A DNA stretch of 64,000 nt from Dioctria linearis (Eukaryota; Arthropoda; Insecta; Diptera; Asilidae). Made by a program: the position numbers and the translations under genes. Each line of letters opens with the position of its first letter. Position 1 is the stretch's first letter. Shown here one piece after another: positions 9,776-20,715 of this stretch. The stretch spans positions 348,276,262-348,340,261 of the forward strand of contig OZ005740.1 in NCBI GenBank assembly GCA_963930735.1, given 5' to 3'. The notes beneath the pieces are model-generated. The model ran no database searches and had not been told where the DNA came from. It was given only the letters and a program-made list of their open reading frames with translations.

Positions 9776-11023
9776 ATGGCGCATGGAACTACCTTAAAAC
9801 CGGATATACAATTCATCATAAGCGGTGCTAACTTTGCTAGAGATCTATACACGGCCATTATCAAAGACAATTTAGACAATATTGTAATTTCTCCGTATTT
9901 TATCTATCACTGCTTTGGTCTCCTCTACATGGGAGCTGCCGACAAAACAGCAGACGAAATGGGATGCTGCCTTGAAATTCCATGCAATGATCGAATGACT
10001 ATCGCAAAATTTTTCAAAGATACCTTCGATAAATTCGGCACAAATAGTTATTTACGCATTGCTAATAAGATTTACTTATCAAATAAAATTAAGGTGAAAA
10101 CTCCATTTCGAAAAGCCAGTAAGACATATTTCAATACGGAAGAACAAGTCGTAGGTTTCGAAAGAACAGAATTGGTGGCGGAAACCATAAACAACTTTGT
10201 GAAATGTAAGACTGAGAACAAAATTTGCGAGATAGTAAACGAAGACATGATTGACGAAGATACTCTCCTCGTTGTTGTAAGCGCAATTTATTTCAAGGGC
10301 TTATGGAAGGTTCCTTTTCGTCGAGACAAAACGTGCAAACGGCCATTTTGGATATCAGAGAAACAGAATAGACTTGTGAATATGATGCACTATGAAGGCC
10401 AGATAAAATGCAATCCGCATTGCCCGAAATTGGATGCGAGCATAATTGAATTAGATTACGATGGGCCAGGACACCTATCGCTGATGGTAATTTTACCATT
10501 GAAACGCCATTCGCTCAAAAAATTGGAACGAAATTTCAGACGATCTAATTTACTTTGTATTTCTGCTCATATGGAGCGAAAGGCAACCATATTAGATCTA
10601 CCAAAATTTTCTTTAGAATTTTTCAACGATTTAATGTTGCCATTTGAAGAGGTAATTTTGCAGTATTTATACACATTAAAAAATTTCTATTGATCTTTTT
10701 TAATAGTTAGGAATGGATGCGATATTCAAGGATGATGCAGATTTTTCTAACATTACAAATGACGAGGGTCTTTGTGTGACTAGAATGGTTCATAAAGCAT
10801 TCATTGAAATTGATGAAGAAGGCTGTAGTAAAACAACTCCTTCAAATGGTATCTCTTGTTTTTTTTTCTCATTATTAGTACATGGGAAATAAATAATCAT
10901 ATTTCAGGATGCTGTTTTACCCCACCAAATTGTGTGGAATTCGAATTCAAGGCAGATCATCCCTTCCTTTTCGCCATAAAATCCAAGTTGTCCATTATAT
11001 TTATAGGAAAATATCTTGGATAG
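9776..11023 (+). CDS. Serpin A (three coding exons), probably non-inhibitory
   Basis: Exons are 9776-10651, 10707-10848 and 10908-11023, giving about 377 residues, the normal serpin core length. Serpin signatures are ISPYFIYHCFGLLYMGAADK (about 39), ANKIYLSNKI (about 96), SAIYFKGLWKVPF (about 167), SLMVILP and the C-terminal FKADHPFLFAIKSK. Introns lie after LPFEE (phase 0) and in the RCL (phase 1). The RCL hinge reads EIDEEGCSKTTPSN, with Cys, Lys and Pro where inhibitory serpins need small residues, and two further Cys follow. I infer loss of the mobile-loop inhibition mechanism. The ATG is preceded by a T-run and TACTAAAG, so an untranslated 5' exon is possible. There is no signal peptide, which suggests an intracellular protein. 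AATAAA follows at about 11173. Confidence 0.88.
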
Positions 11024-12290
11024 TTGTAAGCAATGCTGAATATATTTTATTGGAACTCCGTATTTCCTCCCGTCAAGCCGAACAAGAAATTTTGGAATAA
11101 GAATGGAATATGAATACTACTTAAGTTGTATTCACCTTCCACGGGCATACTATGGCTGAAATAATCAAATTAAATAAATGTACAAAGCGAATGTAGTTGC
11201 AAGTAATCTATGAAAGCTTCTGATAAGACTTCGTTTGTAAAAATAAATTCTAGTTTCTAAAACAAAATAGTGACGCCTTTCAGGAAATGCATATTTTTTT
11301 TAGCTGTAGTTTTTTCTACAGGTCCGCATTTTTTGAAATTTTTACTGCTTTATATATGTAATAAAAATTAAGGATGATAAATTTTACAAAATAGTTTCGT
11401 AATTTAGTACCAAACAAACAAAAATTTCTAATGAGAACTACACTGTCAAACAATGAACGGTTTTAAAAAAAAATTGAAATTTCAACGAAAGACTTGCCTA
11501 ACAAAACTCCCGTGTTTTGAGTTTTATTTCATTAAGTAGGTTATATAAAGTTATCGAACATAAAATACTTTACGGGTTTAAACAAATTGAGCAAATTTAT
11601 CAAAGAATTCTGAACGACAAAATACAGAAGCCACAAACGCCAAAAATGAAAATTTTGAAAACGACAATGTCAAGAAATTAGATTTAGTCAGAGAAAATCT
11701 TTTTGCATTTTTACTAATTCCTCCAACTTAACGGGTTACATGGGTTTCGATGGCTAAAAAAAGCATATTTTCTCATTTTTTTTTTATGTAATAAATTATT
11801 TTATTCTGAATTTTAAGCATTTAAAAGAGCAACATTTAATGAATATTAAAATGTTCATTCAAAAATTTCGGAAATTTAAGTGAGAGCTAGTTTCCGGAAA
11901 AAAAAATGTCTTCATCGTACTCATGATAACTCATTCTTATCAAAAATAAAAAGCATTTTTTTCCTGTTAGCAGATGAGTAATAATTTAAAATTTGAATTT
12001 TTTGGCAGAGTTGCATGCAAAAATATACAATTTTTACACTACGTATAGTCTTGTAAAATTAGTTGTAATCGGAAAACAAAGAAAAACCTCCATTCAATCA
12101 CTAGTCAATCCTATTTTGAAGAAGTATGTAAAATTTCAATAAGATCGGTTAATTAGATTTTGAGAAATTGTACCCACCGAAATCAAAGTGTTGTTAAAAA
12201 AAAAGTCAGATAAATCGAAAAACATTAGGAATTAGTAGGAATGAGACAAATTTTGTTTTTCCAGCTCCATCCCAGCAGGAAATGTTGTCA
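11024..12290. other. 3' flank of serpin A and intergenic AT-rich DNA
   Basis: This holds the short 3' UTR of serpin A and then AT-rich sequence with many A- and T-runs. No coding frame or terminal repeat was recognised. Repetitive DNA begins at about 12290. Confidence 0.5.
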
Positions 12291-12301
12291 ACGGCTACGA
12301 A

Positions 12302-12324
12302 GTCAACAATGCTTCATTGTTGAC
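12302..12324. repeat. Short perfect hairpin in a GTCAAC-rich block
   Basis: GTCAACAATG, a CTT loop and the exact inverse CATTGTTGAC form a 10-bp-stem hairpin. GTTGAC or GTCAAC recurs about six times between 12285 and 12440. The block lies just upstream of the P-type element at 12496 and may be the end or subterminal region of another element. Confidence 0.6.
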
Positions 12325-12495
12325 CGTTTACTCTATGTCAACAGTATATACCAAATGAGCATGTATAGTTGAAATATTTTAAGTGTGTAAGTATTGTTGA
12401 CACATCAAAGACTTGTCAACGATGAAATAGCGTTGACATTGTAGAAATGAGTCATAATTCGAGGCAACAATTTGTAACTGCTGTTAGTAGTAAAG

Positions 12496-13187
12496 CTTAG
12501 AATATAGAGACAACAGGAAGTGTTGATACCTGTAAAATTCGTGTGCTTAGCGTGGTTTTTTCAGCATGCCGTGAAGTAGCTCCGCATTATATTGAAGAAA
12601 GAGACAAATCTATGTTTAGCTGTCAAACGAAGTTTGTTTAATTTTCGAAAGATTTGCAATAATTCAAATATAACTTAAAACTTGTGAAAAGTGACTAAAA
12701 ATAGTGCTAAACAAAGCAAATAGTGGAAGTAATTATCTGTTTAAATTATAGTGATAAATTCCTAAGTGATGTTCACGTAATTTCAGAATGAAGTGTTCGG
12801 TAAAAAATTGCCACAACAATACCAACGTTCGACGTGGGAAATCATTTTTTAGGCAAGTATAGTTATAAAATATTATCTTGCGTACTTTGCATACCTTTAT
12901 ATATTAAACTAAATTAAAAGTTCATAACAAAAGCGATGAAATATCGAAAGATCCTTCCTCCACCGAGATTTGTTTACGTTTGTGACAGCTGCGAAATTCC
13001 TTAGGTATGTGGCGTAGTGACAGCGAATAAGAACATTTTCCATGGGAGCAAACGTAATATTTTCAACCATATATCTTGTTGCCCCGCTCTCTATATTGAT
13101 TCTACTACAGCGGCAATAGATACTAACCCAACCAGAATTTGACTACGCTAAATTTGATCACACTTCCTGTACTCTCTATATTCTAAG
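12496..13187 (+). mobile_element. P-type element derivative with THAP exon, perfect 8-bp TSD
   Basis: Both ends carry CTTAGAATATAGAGA (exact, inverted), followed inward by an imperfect ACAGGAAGTGT. The octamer TAGTAAAG flanks both ends exactly (12488-12495 and 13188-13195). The 692-bp body carries the start of a THAP zinc finger at 12788. THAP domains begin P-element transposases, and 8-bp target duplications are their rule, so this is best read as an internally deleted P-superfamily element. The remaining transposase exons are absent. Confidence 0.85.
12788..12853 (+). pseudogene. First exon of a THAP-domain (P-type) transposase
   Basis: The frame reads MKCSVKNCHNNTNVRRGKSF, then FR, and stops three codons later. 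The Cys-x4-Cys pair at the very N-terminus and the basic stretch leading to SFFR are the opening of a THAP (C2CH) finger, where Phe-Pro normally follows. AGGCAAGTAT just after SFF-Arg could be a GC-type donor splice site, so this looks like exon 1 of a split transposase gene whose other exons are deleted. The second half of the finger is missing, so no DNA-binding protein is made from this copy alone. The inverted copy holds the same exon at 14470-14405 (-). Confidence 0.65.
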
Positions 13188-13489
13188 TAGTAAAGTCATG
13201 TATAAAGTATGTGACGGTTAACAGTTCAGTGACAAAGTAATTTTTGAAATAAAATACTATAATAAATTCATATAAAAAAAACTAAAGAATCATCATTTAA
13301 ATATAATAATTGGGCGTTACAAGATACATTTTTTCGGTTACATACATAATATGTATTTTCGTTTATTTTCCGATCTACAAAGCACTTAACATCAATGGGA
13401 AATTTACTGATGTGATATCAACGGGATACACATTATTATATCAGTGTCGTTTCATATTACCTGTTGTCGCTACTGCATCATGTATTGCT

Positions 13490-14002
13490 CTAGACACACA
13501 GCGCTTTTAATGACGTTATAACTAACGATTCATTAGTCTATAATGATTCATTATAAACTGCGGACACACAGCCATTTGTTTAATTAAGTTGTGTTGTCAA
13601 ACTGGTTTTGATGAACTTATCACATTAAAGAAGCAATATGGATCGACTTAACCCGATAAACTTTGTTTTTATTTATTTTATTTACAATTTAACAATTTAT
13701 AAATGAGAAAAACTTTATATTAAAAGGAATATTGACAATATATAATTTGTTATTTGCATTTCTTTCCATTTCTTTTTCTTATTTTTCAAATCGGCAGATG
13801 CACAGCGGAGCTACAGATTTACATTATATGCCAAATCTAGCACATTTTTCCTCATTATAGCTATAATGAAGGAGGAAAATACTTCATTAGTGTACTTCAT
13901 TATCATCTGATTTTCGAGCTATAATGACGTATACCATTTGACACACGGTATTTTAATGAATAGTTAATACAAATGATTCATTAGTTCGTGCTGTGTGTCT
14001 AG
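13490..14002. mobile_element. TIR element CTAGACACACAGC between the P-type copies
   Basis: The termini CTAGACACACAGC (13490) and the exact inverse at 13990-14002 bound a 513-bp element. Subterminal regions repeat ATGATTCATTA and CGATTCATTAG motifs, and GGACACACAGCC recurs at about 13562. It encodes nothing recognisable. It lies in the spacer between two inverted P-type copies. No target duplication could be assigned. Confidence 0.65.
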
Positions 14003-14042
14003 TATGTTAGACTCTATCAAACACATTTTCATCGATTTTTTG

Positions 14043-14758
14043 CTTAGAATATAGAGAGTACAGGAAGTGTGATAAGCCAAATTTGGTGTAGGCAAATTCT
14101 AGTTGTGTTAGTATCTGTTGCCCCTGTAGTGAACGCTCAGTACAGCCGTGTAGTAGAATCAATATAGAGAGCGGGGCAACAAGATATATGGTTGAAAATA
14201 TTACGTTTGCTCCCATGGAAAATGTTCTTATTCGCTGTCACTACGCCACATACCTAAGGAATTTCGCAGCTGTCACAAACGTAAACAAATCTCGGTGGAG
14301 GAAGGATCTTTCCATATTTCATCGCTTTTGTTATGAACTTTTAATTTAGTTTAATATATAAAGGTATGCAAAGTACGCAAGATAATATTTTATAACTATA
14401 CTTGCCTAAAAAATGATTTCGCACGTCGAACGTTGGTATTGTTGTGGCAATTTTTTACCGAACACTTCATTCTGAAATTACGTGAACATCACTTAGGAAT
14501 TTATCACTATAATTTAAACAGATAATTACTTCCACTATTTGCTTTGTTTAGCACTATTTTTAGTCACTTTTCACAAGTTTTAAGTTATATTTGAATTATT
14601 GCAAATCTTTCGAAAATTAAACAAACTTCGTTTGACAGCTAAACATAGATTTGTCTCTTTCTTCAATATAATGCTGAGCTACTTCACGGCATGCTGAAAA
14701 AACCACGCTAAGCACACGAGTTTTACAGGTATCAACACTTCTTTTTGTCTCTATATAT
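14043..14758 (-). mobile_element. Second P-type copy with THAP exon, inverted
   Basis: This is the reverse complement of most of 12496-13187 at high identity, starting with CTTAGAATATAGAGAGTAC. It includes the THAP exon on the minus strand (ATG at 14470) with the same MKCSVKNC start and one Gly-to-Arg-type difference in the basic stretch. Its outer end is degraded (TCTCTATATATAC). The two copies form an inverted pair about 2.26 kb across, which could fold back or make long double-stranded RNA if transcribed. Confidence 0.8.
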
Positions 14759-14890
14759 ACAGACAACAGCAAGTGTTGATACCTGTAAAATTCGTGTGCA
14801 TGAGCGTGGATTTTTCAGCGTGCCGTGAATTAACTCAGCATTATATTGAAGAAAGAGACAAATCTATGTTTAGCTGTCAAACAGAATTAC
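14759..14890 (+). mobile_element. Third, truncated P-type end
   Basis: AGACAACAGCAAGTGTTGAT and the following 110 bp repeat the outer end of the 12496 copy in direct orientation, with about 10% differences. It breaks off after AGCTGTCAAACAGAATTAC. It abuts the outer end of the inverted copy, so two ends meet head to head. Confidence 0.75.
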
Positions 14891-15675
14891 AGCAAACTTA
14901 AGAGAGCAATCGGAAATAGTAGTGGGTTCTAAAGAAATCTCCAGCCGCGAAACCTTTATTCAGGTTTTAATATTTATTAATTCTGTTGAACTGCTCCAAA
15001 GGTTGATATATCGCCCAAAATTAACTGCGCTATCCGACATTGTGTCAAACTTCGTACATTTGAATTAACATACACACATTGCTCAAATCAAGCAGATTGA
15101 CTCGTCCCCCAAGAAACATAAAACTCGTTCAAAATTTCCTTTTCGACATTTCTGATCAGACCCTTTTCAATCAATAGAGTAACTATCTCTATACAATTTC
15201 TTTCCGAAAGCCTGTAATTTCACATTTGTATAAGAAAGTTTTTAATTCGCTTTAATTTAAATACTAATATCCTCTGTAGTGTTTTATTTTGTGAGAAAAA
15301 TTCACTGATGACACACCAGGGCTCTCCTTTTAAATTCCATTACAGTGTCGCCATCTAAAAATCGGATCAAAAAAGGCACTATTTTCAAGAACAATACGGA
15401 TAAAGAATACAATAGAGAATACAAAATTTCCCTTTAAAATTTTGACACATTCAATATTTAAAAATTTTTTAAAAAAATTTATAATAGTTTTTATAAAAAA
15501 ATTTAAAAAAAAATTTTAACAATTTTTTAAAAAAATTGTAATAAACTTTGACATATTCCAGCTGTGACTTTCTTCAAATATTGTTAGTTTGTGTGCGTGT
15601 AAACAATTATATCCTATAAAGCCTTACCTCTAAAAAGACTTTCCTTACGGTTGTAGCAATAGAAAACAAGAATCT
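14891..15675. other. AT-rich spacer between elements
   Basis: No coding frame is seen. A very A/T-rich block with T- and A-runs lies at 15440-15545. The 3' part runs into the Harbinger transposase fragment. Confidence 0.5.
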
Positions 15676-15909
15676 TTCAATGTTCATTGTAACAAGGCAA
15701 GAATAGTTGTGGAAAATGTTTATGGAAGATTAAAAGGACGCTGGAGAAAATTGTGTACACGAATTGGTATGGATTATTGCTTTGTACCAAAAATTGTAGC
15801 TGCCTGTTGTGTCCTGCATAATATAGTTCAAACACAAGATGTATTATTCTGGGTCCAGAAAGTAGCAGAAACTGAAGTAAATTTTCCACAGCCCGCTCAA
15901 CAAAGTTAA
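15676..15909 (+). pseudogene. PIF/Harbinger transposase, C-terminal fragment
   Basis: The frame reads FNVHCNKARIVVENVYGRLK, then GRWRKL, and later ACCVLHNIVQ. These are the conserved C-terminal blocks of Harbinger (HARBI1-like) DDE transposases, in which the glutamate of VVENVYGRLKGRW is the last catalytic residue. About 78 codons are open, ending in TAA at 15907. The N-terminal two thirds with the two catalytic Asp residues are absent, so this is a remnant. It lies just before the putative piggyBac end at 15998. Confidence 0.82.
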
Positions 15910-15997
15910 TCGACAGAAAAACTCACGTCGGATACGTCAGACATAATATTGAATAATTTAATGAAGAATTTCCCTAAACTTAAACATGAAAATTGAA

Positions 15998-17090
15998 TTA
16001 ACACGTTCGCGACATCGTGTACCATCGGTGGTACATTGAGAGTTCGTCTTTCAGACACAAGGCAGCGTTAAGTGCTTTTCTTCCTGGATGTTAATTGTTT
16101 TTGTGGTTGTTTGTGAATTATTTATTATTTTAAGTAACACATATGTTTTTTTTCTAAATTACTATTAATATTTTACATTCTTTTAACAACATTTAAAGAG
16201 TTTACCACGGGTGGCGCACGACGTCGTATAGAAAACGATCTGCATAATGGTCGTCGTCTACTACGAGTGGTACATGAATTTCAAATACATAATATGTTTA
16301 CAATTTTTTCAAATCTTTACTTCTAATTGTGTTTGGTAATCAAAAGCAAAAGTCTAACTCAGCATGCTATGCCTACAATCTTGTTACCTATAAATCACCA
16401 CGAGTCAAGTCTTTTTCTTCATTTTCTTCTTCTATTAGAAAATGTTTGTAACTAGACCACAATTAATTAGTTCTGCTATAAACAAATTGAAATAGAAAAT
16501 GAAGAAATTGAAGACGCTTTATTACCAGAGGAATCAATTTCGGACTTTTCTGGCTCGGAATTTTCTTACATATCCTCACTATGTGACGATAGAGACAGTA
16601 ATAGGGTAATAGTGATATCGCAACTGACCTTCGGAGCAGTGAAGCTGAGAAATTGGACGATATTTGTCAGGAGCATGCAGGTATTACTGTTCCTTCTCTC
16701 AGATGAATGGGAAGAAGCTGGAAGTCTAGTGCGAGAATTCAACCTTGCCGAAGAAAACGCTGGCTTGCAATATAACTTAAGTTCTACTGATCCTGTCAGT
16801 ATTTATAAATTATGTTTAAGTGATGCAGTACTGAAACTTATTGTGACAGAAACAAACAGATATGCGGCACAATTCATGCAATCGCACATCATCAGTCGTC
16901 GTTCAATTATGGCAAAATGGAAGGACACGAATGAAGAGGAAATCAAGAAACTACTTGGTGTTGTTTTAATAGTGGGTATTTGCCCTGTTCCCAGTATGAT
17001 GATGGTCGACAAACCCTACGTACAGAAATCCTGTTAGTGTAAAAGCAATGTTACGTATTCGATTTGAATTATTATTAAGCGAGATATCGT
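15998..17090 (+). pseudogene. Truncated piggyBac-type element with transposase N-terminal half
   Basis: A TTAA at 15998 followed by CACGTTCGCGACATCG could be the element end, since piggyBac inserts at TTAA. From about 16490 an acidic N-terminus (IEDALLPEES-like) appears with stops. From 16730 the core is clear: DPVSIYKLCLSDAVLKLIV, ETNRYAAQF, WKDTNEEEIKKLLGVVLIVG and ICPVP. After a frameshift near 17025, NPVSVKAMLRIRFELLLSEI continues the piggyBac pattern (vMsRdRFe). It is then cut by a dipteran (GTCY)n-type repeat. The catalytic Asp blocks are missing. Confidence 0.8.
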
Positions 17091-17275
17091 GAGAAAGGAC
17101 AGACAGACTGGCAGACAGACAGACGGATGGATAAAACGACATACAAAAATTAAAATAACTTTTAATATTATGCGTGTGTGTCTAATCCATTTTGCTCTAC
17201 CATCATTATTTCTGTGCATTTCCAACAGAATGACAAGCTCAGTATACCTTATAGATTTCATCTAGGGTTATAAAA
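17078..17275 (-). repeat. Dipteran (GTCY)n repeat, copy 1, truncated
   Basis: On the minus strand it reads CCCTAGATGAAATCTATAAG, GTTTGTCATTCTGTT-like and CATCATTATTT-type blocks that recur at 33386, 25970 and 56400. It then runs into a GTCY tract (plus-strand GACAGACAGACGG at about 17115). It truncates the piggyBac transposase at 17090. Confidence 0.8.
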
Positions 17276-17562
17276 GGTTCAAGGAATTTTCAAGGAAATT
17301 ATTTCTGTGCTGATTGCTTCAAGTAGTATGCTAGAGAAAAGTGATTCGAACTGAAAAACTCTACTCTCGACAAATATATGTCGTTCAATTTCCAGAAATC
17401 CATTTATACCAATAATTTCTTTGAGAAATAAGTTTCTGTTAGATATTTAGACGTTTGTGGTATAATTAGAATAATTGAAGGAGAATGGCGATTTTGCAAG
17501 AGATAAATCAATTTCAAAGTGAACAAAGGAGGAATAAAAATTGTTTTTCAGAAGGGAACAAG

Positions 17563-18215
17563 TAAAAAAGCTAGAATTGATCTAAGACCAATACTTGTGA
17601 TACCCTAGATGAATACTCGTATGTCATTACTGTGCAAGTTTGATTTTTGAAGTGGTTTTCCGCGTATATTTCTATAGCGGTTCGTCGGACAGAAAAATGA
17701 TTTTACAGGATTTTATATTCTGAAGAACTTTTCGGTACATTAAAATAGTACTGGATTTAATTGTTTTCACAGTATACGTAAAAATCTTAAATTTTTATAT
17801 GGCAACACCAAGAAGGAGTTGCCCGATTTAGCCCATTTTAGAAATTATGTTAACTATTTTCATGAAAACACTGTGTACAAAATGTCAGCTCTCTATGTTG
17901 ACACGTTCTCAGGCAGTGTCCAGATATGCAGTTAAAAACGAAATTTTTGTATTTGCCAATCCTACAAAGGAGTTACCCGATTTGTCTCAAGTTATCGTGT
18001 GCACAGACAGATGGACGGAAAGACAGACGGACGGACAGGCAGTTGGACGGACAGATGGACGGACAGGCAGTTGTACGAACAGATGGACGGACAGGCAGTT
18101 GGACGGACAGATGGACGGACAGACGGACATACAGACGGACATGCAAGAATCAAAATAACTTATATTATGCGTACGTGTCCAATCCATTCTTCTCTACCAT
18201 CATTATTTCTAAAAT
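17563..18215 (-). repeat. Dipteran (GTCY)n repeat, copy 2, with expanded tract
   Basis: It starts with AACAAGTAAAAAAGCTAG, then an imperfect hairpin (GAATTGATCTAAGACCAAT), then CCCTAGATGAATAC. Units containing ATGGCAACACC and GTTGCCCGATT follow, and then the tetranucleotide tract at 17998-18145. It ends in CCATCATTATTTC. The order matches, in reverse, the plus-strand copy at 33386-34095. Confidence 0.82.
17998..18145. repeat. GGAC/AGAC microsatellite with 28-bp higher-order unit
   Basis: The tract is built from GGAC, AGAC and variants, in which a 28-bp unit (seven tetranucleotides, containing GGACAGGCAGTTG and GGACAGATG) repeats about three times with one diverged copy (TTGTACGAACAG). The regular period keeps all frames open, so several long spurious frames rich in Asp, Gly, Arg and Thr appear on both strands. 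They are not genes. Confidence 0.88.
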
Positions 18216-18572
18216 TCGAAAAATTATTATTATACCAGCCACAACCCCAATCACAACTATCAATTATTTAGCAGAAAATAGGACCTGCTGACAGTCATTT
18301 ATAAATTATTTTCTGTGTTCCAATTCCTAGGATGGTCGAGTACAATAATAGCCAAATTGGAAAATGTACAAAGAAGGTCTTTATGAAGTTCAACGAAGAG
18401 ACCTTCTCAAGTCACTGCTGAATTTTTTATTTCACTTCCATCAAAGTTTCATATCTTGCCAAATAATTTATTGAATAAATAAGTCAGACGAATATGATTT
18501 GTTTTAATTTATTGAATAATTATTAACACATTCTTCGTTTTCATTCAATTGATAAATTTACATAAATTAGAA

Positions 18573-20715
18573 TTATCCCAGGTATCTGCCTATAAATAAA
18601 ATGGAACATTTGCTCTTTATAACAAAGAAGAAAGGATGATCTGCTCGAAACTCAAAATCAATCAATTTTGTTGCTGAAAAAGATTCTGGAAAATTTAACA
18701 TATATATATAGAAATTGTAGTACAAATATTAGTTAAGTAATAAAAGATAATAATGATTCCATTTATGTACAATTTTAATAAGATTTGTGAATTCGTAGGG
18801 ATAGCCAAGAAAACGGCTAACAAGTTATCTTTAGAGCAGTACATATTTTTTCAGTTTAAAAAGGTTATAAAATCGCCAAATAAATCGCCAAATATATCTC
18901 CAAATATTAACTTTGAAAAGAAAGGCCTATGTATGTAGAAAATTACATTTCCATCGGATAATAAATGGCGGATTAATTGCGTTTTCTTGAAAAATGCAAA
19001 AATACCTTTTGAAAAGTACTGTTCTTCTTAAACGCACATTTATAACTACCGCGGCCTTTTAAAAAGCATCTAAGCTAATACCAAACAACAGCTGCATATA
19101 GAGCGGTATGCTAAAGAAAAAACATTATTTTTTCGGTATTTGAAACTATTTAAAGAACATTTCTGGGCCAAATGCTGAACAATTTTTTTTTCTAATTTCT
19201 AAAGCGAAATATGTTAATGAAAAAAAACTCGAAAATAAAAATATTAGTTCGCTATTAGCGAACAGATGTCGCTTTTCCTTTCCTTTCTCTAAATAAATTA
19301 TTCTTTAAAATTAAGGAAGTGTCACTGCACTTTTTTCTACTGGAAATTTTCACGTTTGAAAAATTGAATTTTATTGCAATTTAGTGGTGCAAACATGAGT
19401 GATTGTAAAAATTTGTAATTTTGTTGAATAAAAATCTTGAAATGAACGAGTTTTTTCAAGTAGAAAACGCACAAAACCAATTGGTAAAATGTGTTAATGT
19501 GTGACGTAGAGAGAAAGTTATATACAAGTTTTGATATCATTAAAATAAATAAAAATATAATGTTTCTTTTTTTAAATAATGAAACAATTTACCAGTTGCG
19601 GCTGCTGGTTCTTTTCCTTCTTCATTCACTTCAATAACGGCCTTATGAATAGCTTTGCTTACTTTCAACCCACCCTTTTTCGATATGCACATATTTGAGA
19701 AGTCTGCATTATTCTTAAACATCGACATCATTCCCAGCTATGTAGATAAGTTTTAATTTAATTTACAATTTTTTTTCTACATTTTAAAAATTCTATATAA
19801 ATACTTGTTTAAATGGCAATTGCAAATCAATTGAAAATTCAATCACAAACTTCGGCAGCTGTAAGACTATTTCTTTCAACTCCATACTATTAGAGAGGCA
19901 AAGGAAATCAACTTTTCTAAGTTGTTCTTCAAATTTTCCAAGGCCAGTACGATCTGATGGTAAGATCACCATCATAGAAAGATTCCCTGGGCCATGATAT
20001 TCTAACTCAACAACACTTGCATCTAGTTTGGCACAATTTCGGATGCATTTCACCTTACCCTGCCTGTACATCATGTCCACTTCTTTAGTTTCGTTTTCTG
20101 ATATCCAGAACGGTTCTTGATGTGTCGCCTCTGGCCGAAAAGGTGTTTTCCATTCTCCTTTAAAATAAGTGGCATTGACAAGAACTAAGAGAGTGTCCTC
20201 GTCTAGCATATCTTGCCTTATCAAATTGTAGACTTTATTATTGGTCTTTTCTTCCACCCACTTGTTAATTGCCAAAGCTGCGACTCGAGGATTTTCAAAA
20301 TCTAAATTTTCTTCTTCGGCATAAAAATTGTTTTTTGAAAATCCATGAAAACCAGATTTCACCTCCAATCCATTGGCTAAATAAATTTTATTGGCTATTC
20401 GTAAAGATGGATTTGTGCTTAGTTTCTCAAGTACATCGTGGAAGCATTTTGCAGCTTGCCATCTATTTTTAAATGGAAGCTTTAGACCACGTACAATTTC
20501 GTCGGCTGTTTTACTTCCAGCTCCCATATAAGTGAGACCAATGCAGCTATGCACAGAGAATGGCGATATAACCACATTCCCTTTGGAGTTTCTAATTACA
20601 GCCCAGTAGAAATGATTGCCGAAATCAGCAGAATTTTGAGTAAATTGCTGTTCAGGTGAGATAGATGACTCTCTCTCCATTTTTTCAAAACAGTTTTGCC
20701 ACAATAATACGACAC
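18573..20715 (-). CDS. Serpin B, secreted, possible trypsin-like inhibitor
   Basis: Exons on the minus strand are 20715-19805, 19737-19593 and 18685-18573. The first begins in phase 1 after TTTTCTAG and opens VVLLWQNCFEKMERE, which looks like the end of a signal peptide. The initiating exon lies further upstream and was not found. Serpin blocks are NVVISPFSVHSCIGLTYMGA, IANKIYLANGL, NATYFKGEWKTPF, LSMMVILPS and FRADHPFFFVIKSKCSILF. The two later introns match serpins A, C and D exactly in place and phase. The RCL reads EEGKEPAAATESFSATKL. Counting from the hinge Gly as P15 puts Lys at P1 and Leu at P1'. The Ala run supports inhibition, though Lys at P14 and Pro at P12 are unusual. Another acceptor (TTTTTCAG) 12 nt into the last exon could shorten the loop by four residues. 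AATAAA (minus) lies at 18513-18508. Confidence 0.88.

Noticed and set aside
17847..18291. Several overlapping frames of 66-121 residues on both strands, rich in Asp, Arg, Gly, Gln or Cys, Pro, Ser
   Set aside because: They are translations of the GGAC/AGAC microsatellite, whose period keeps all frames open.
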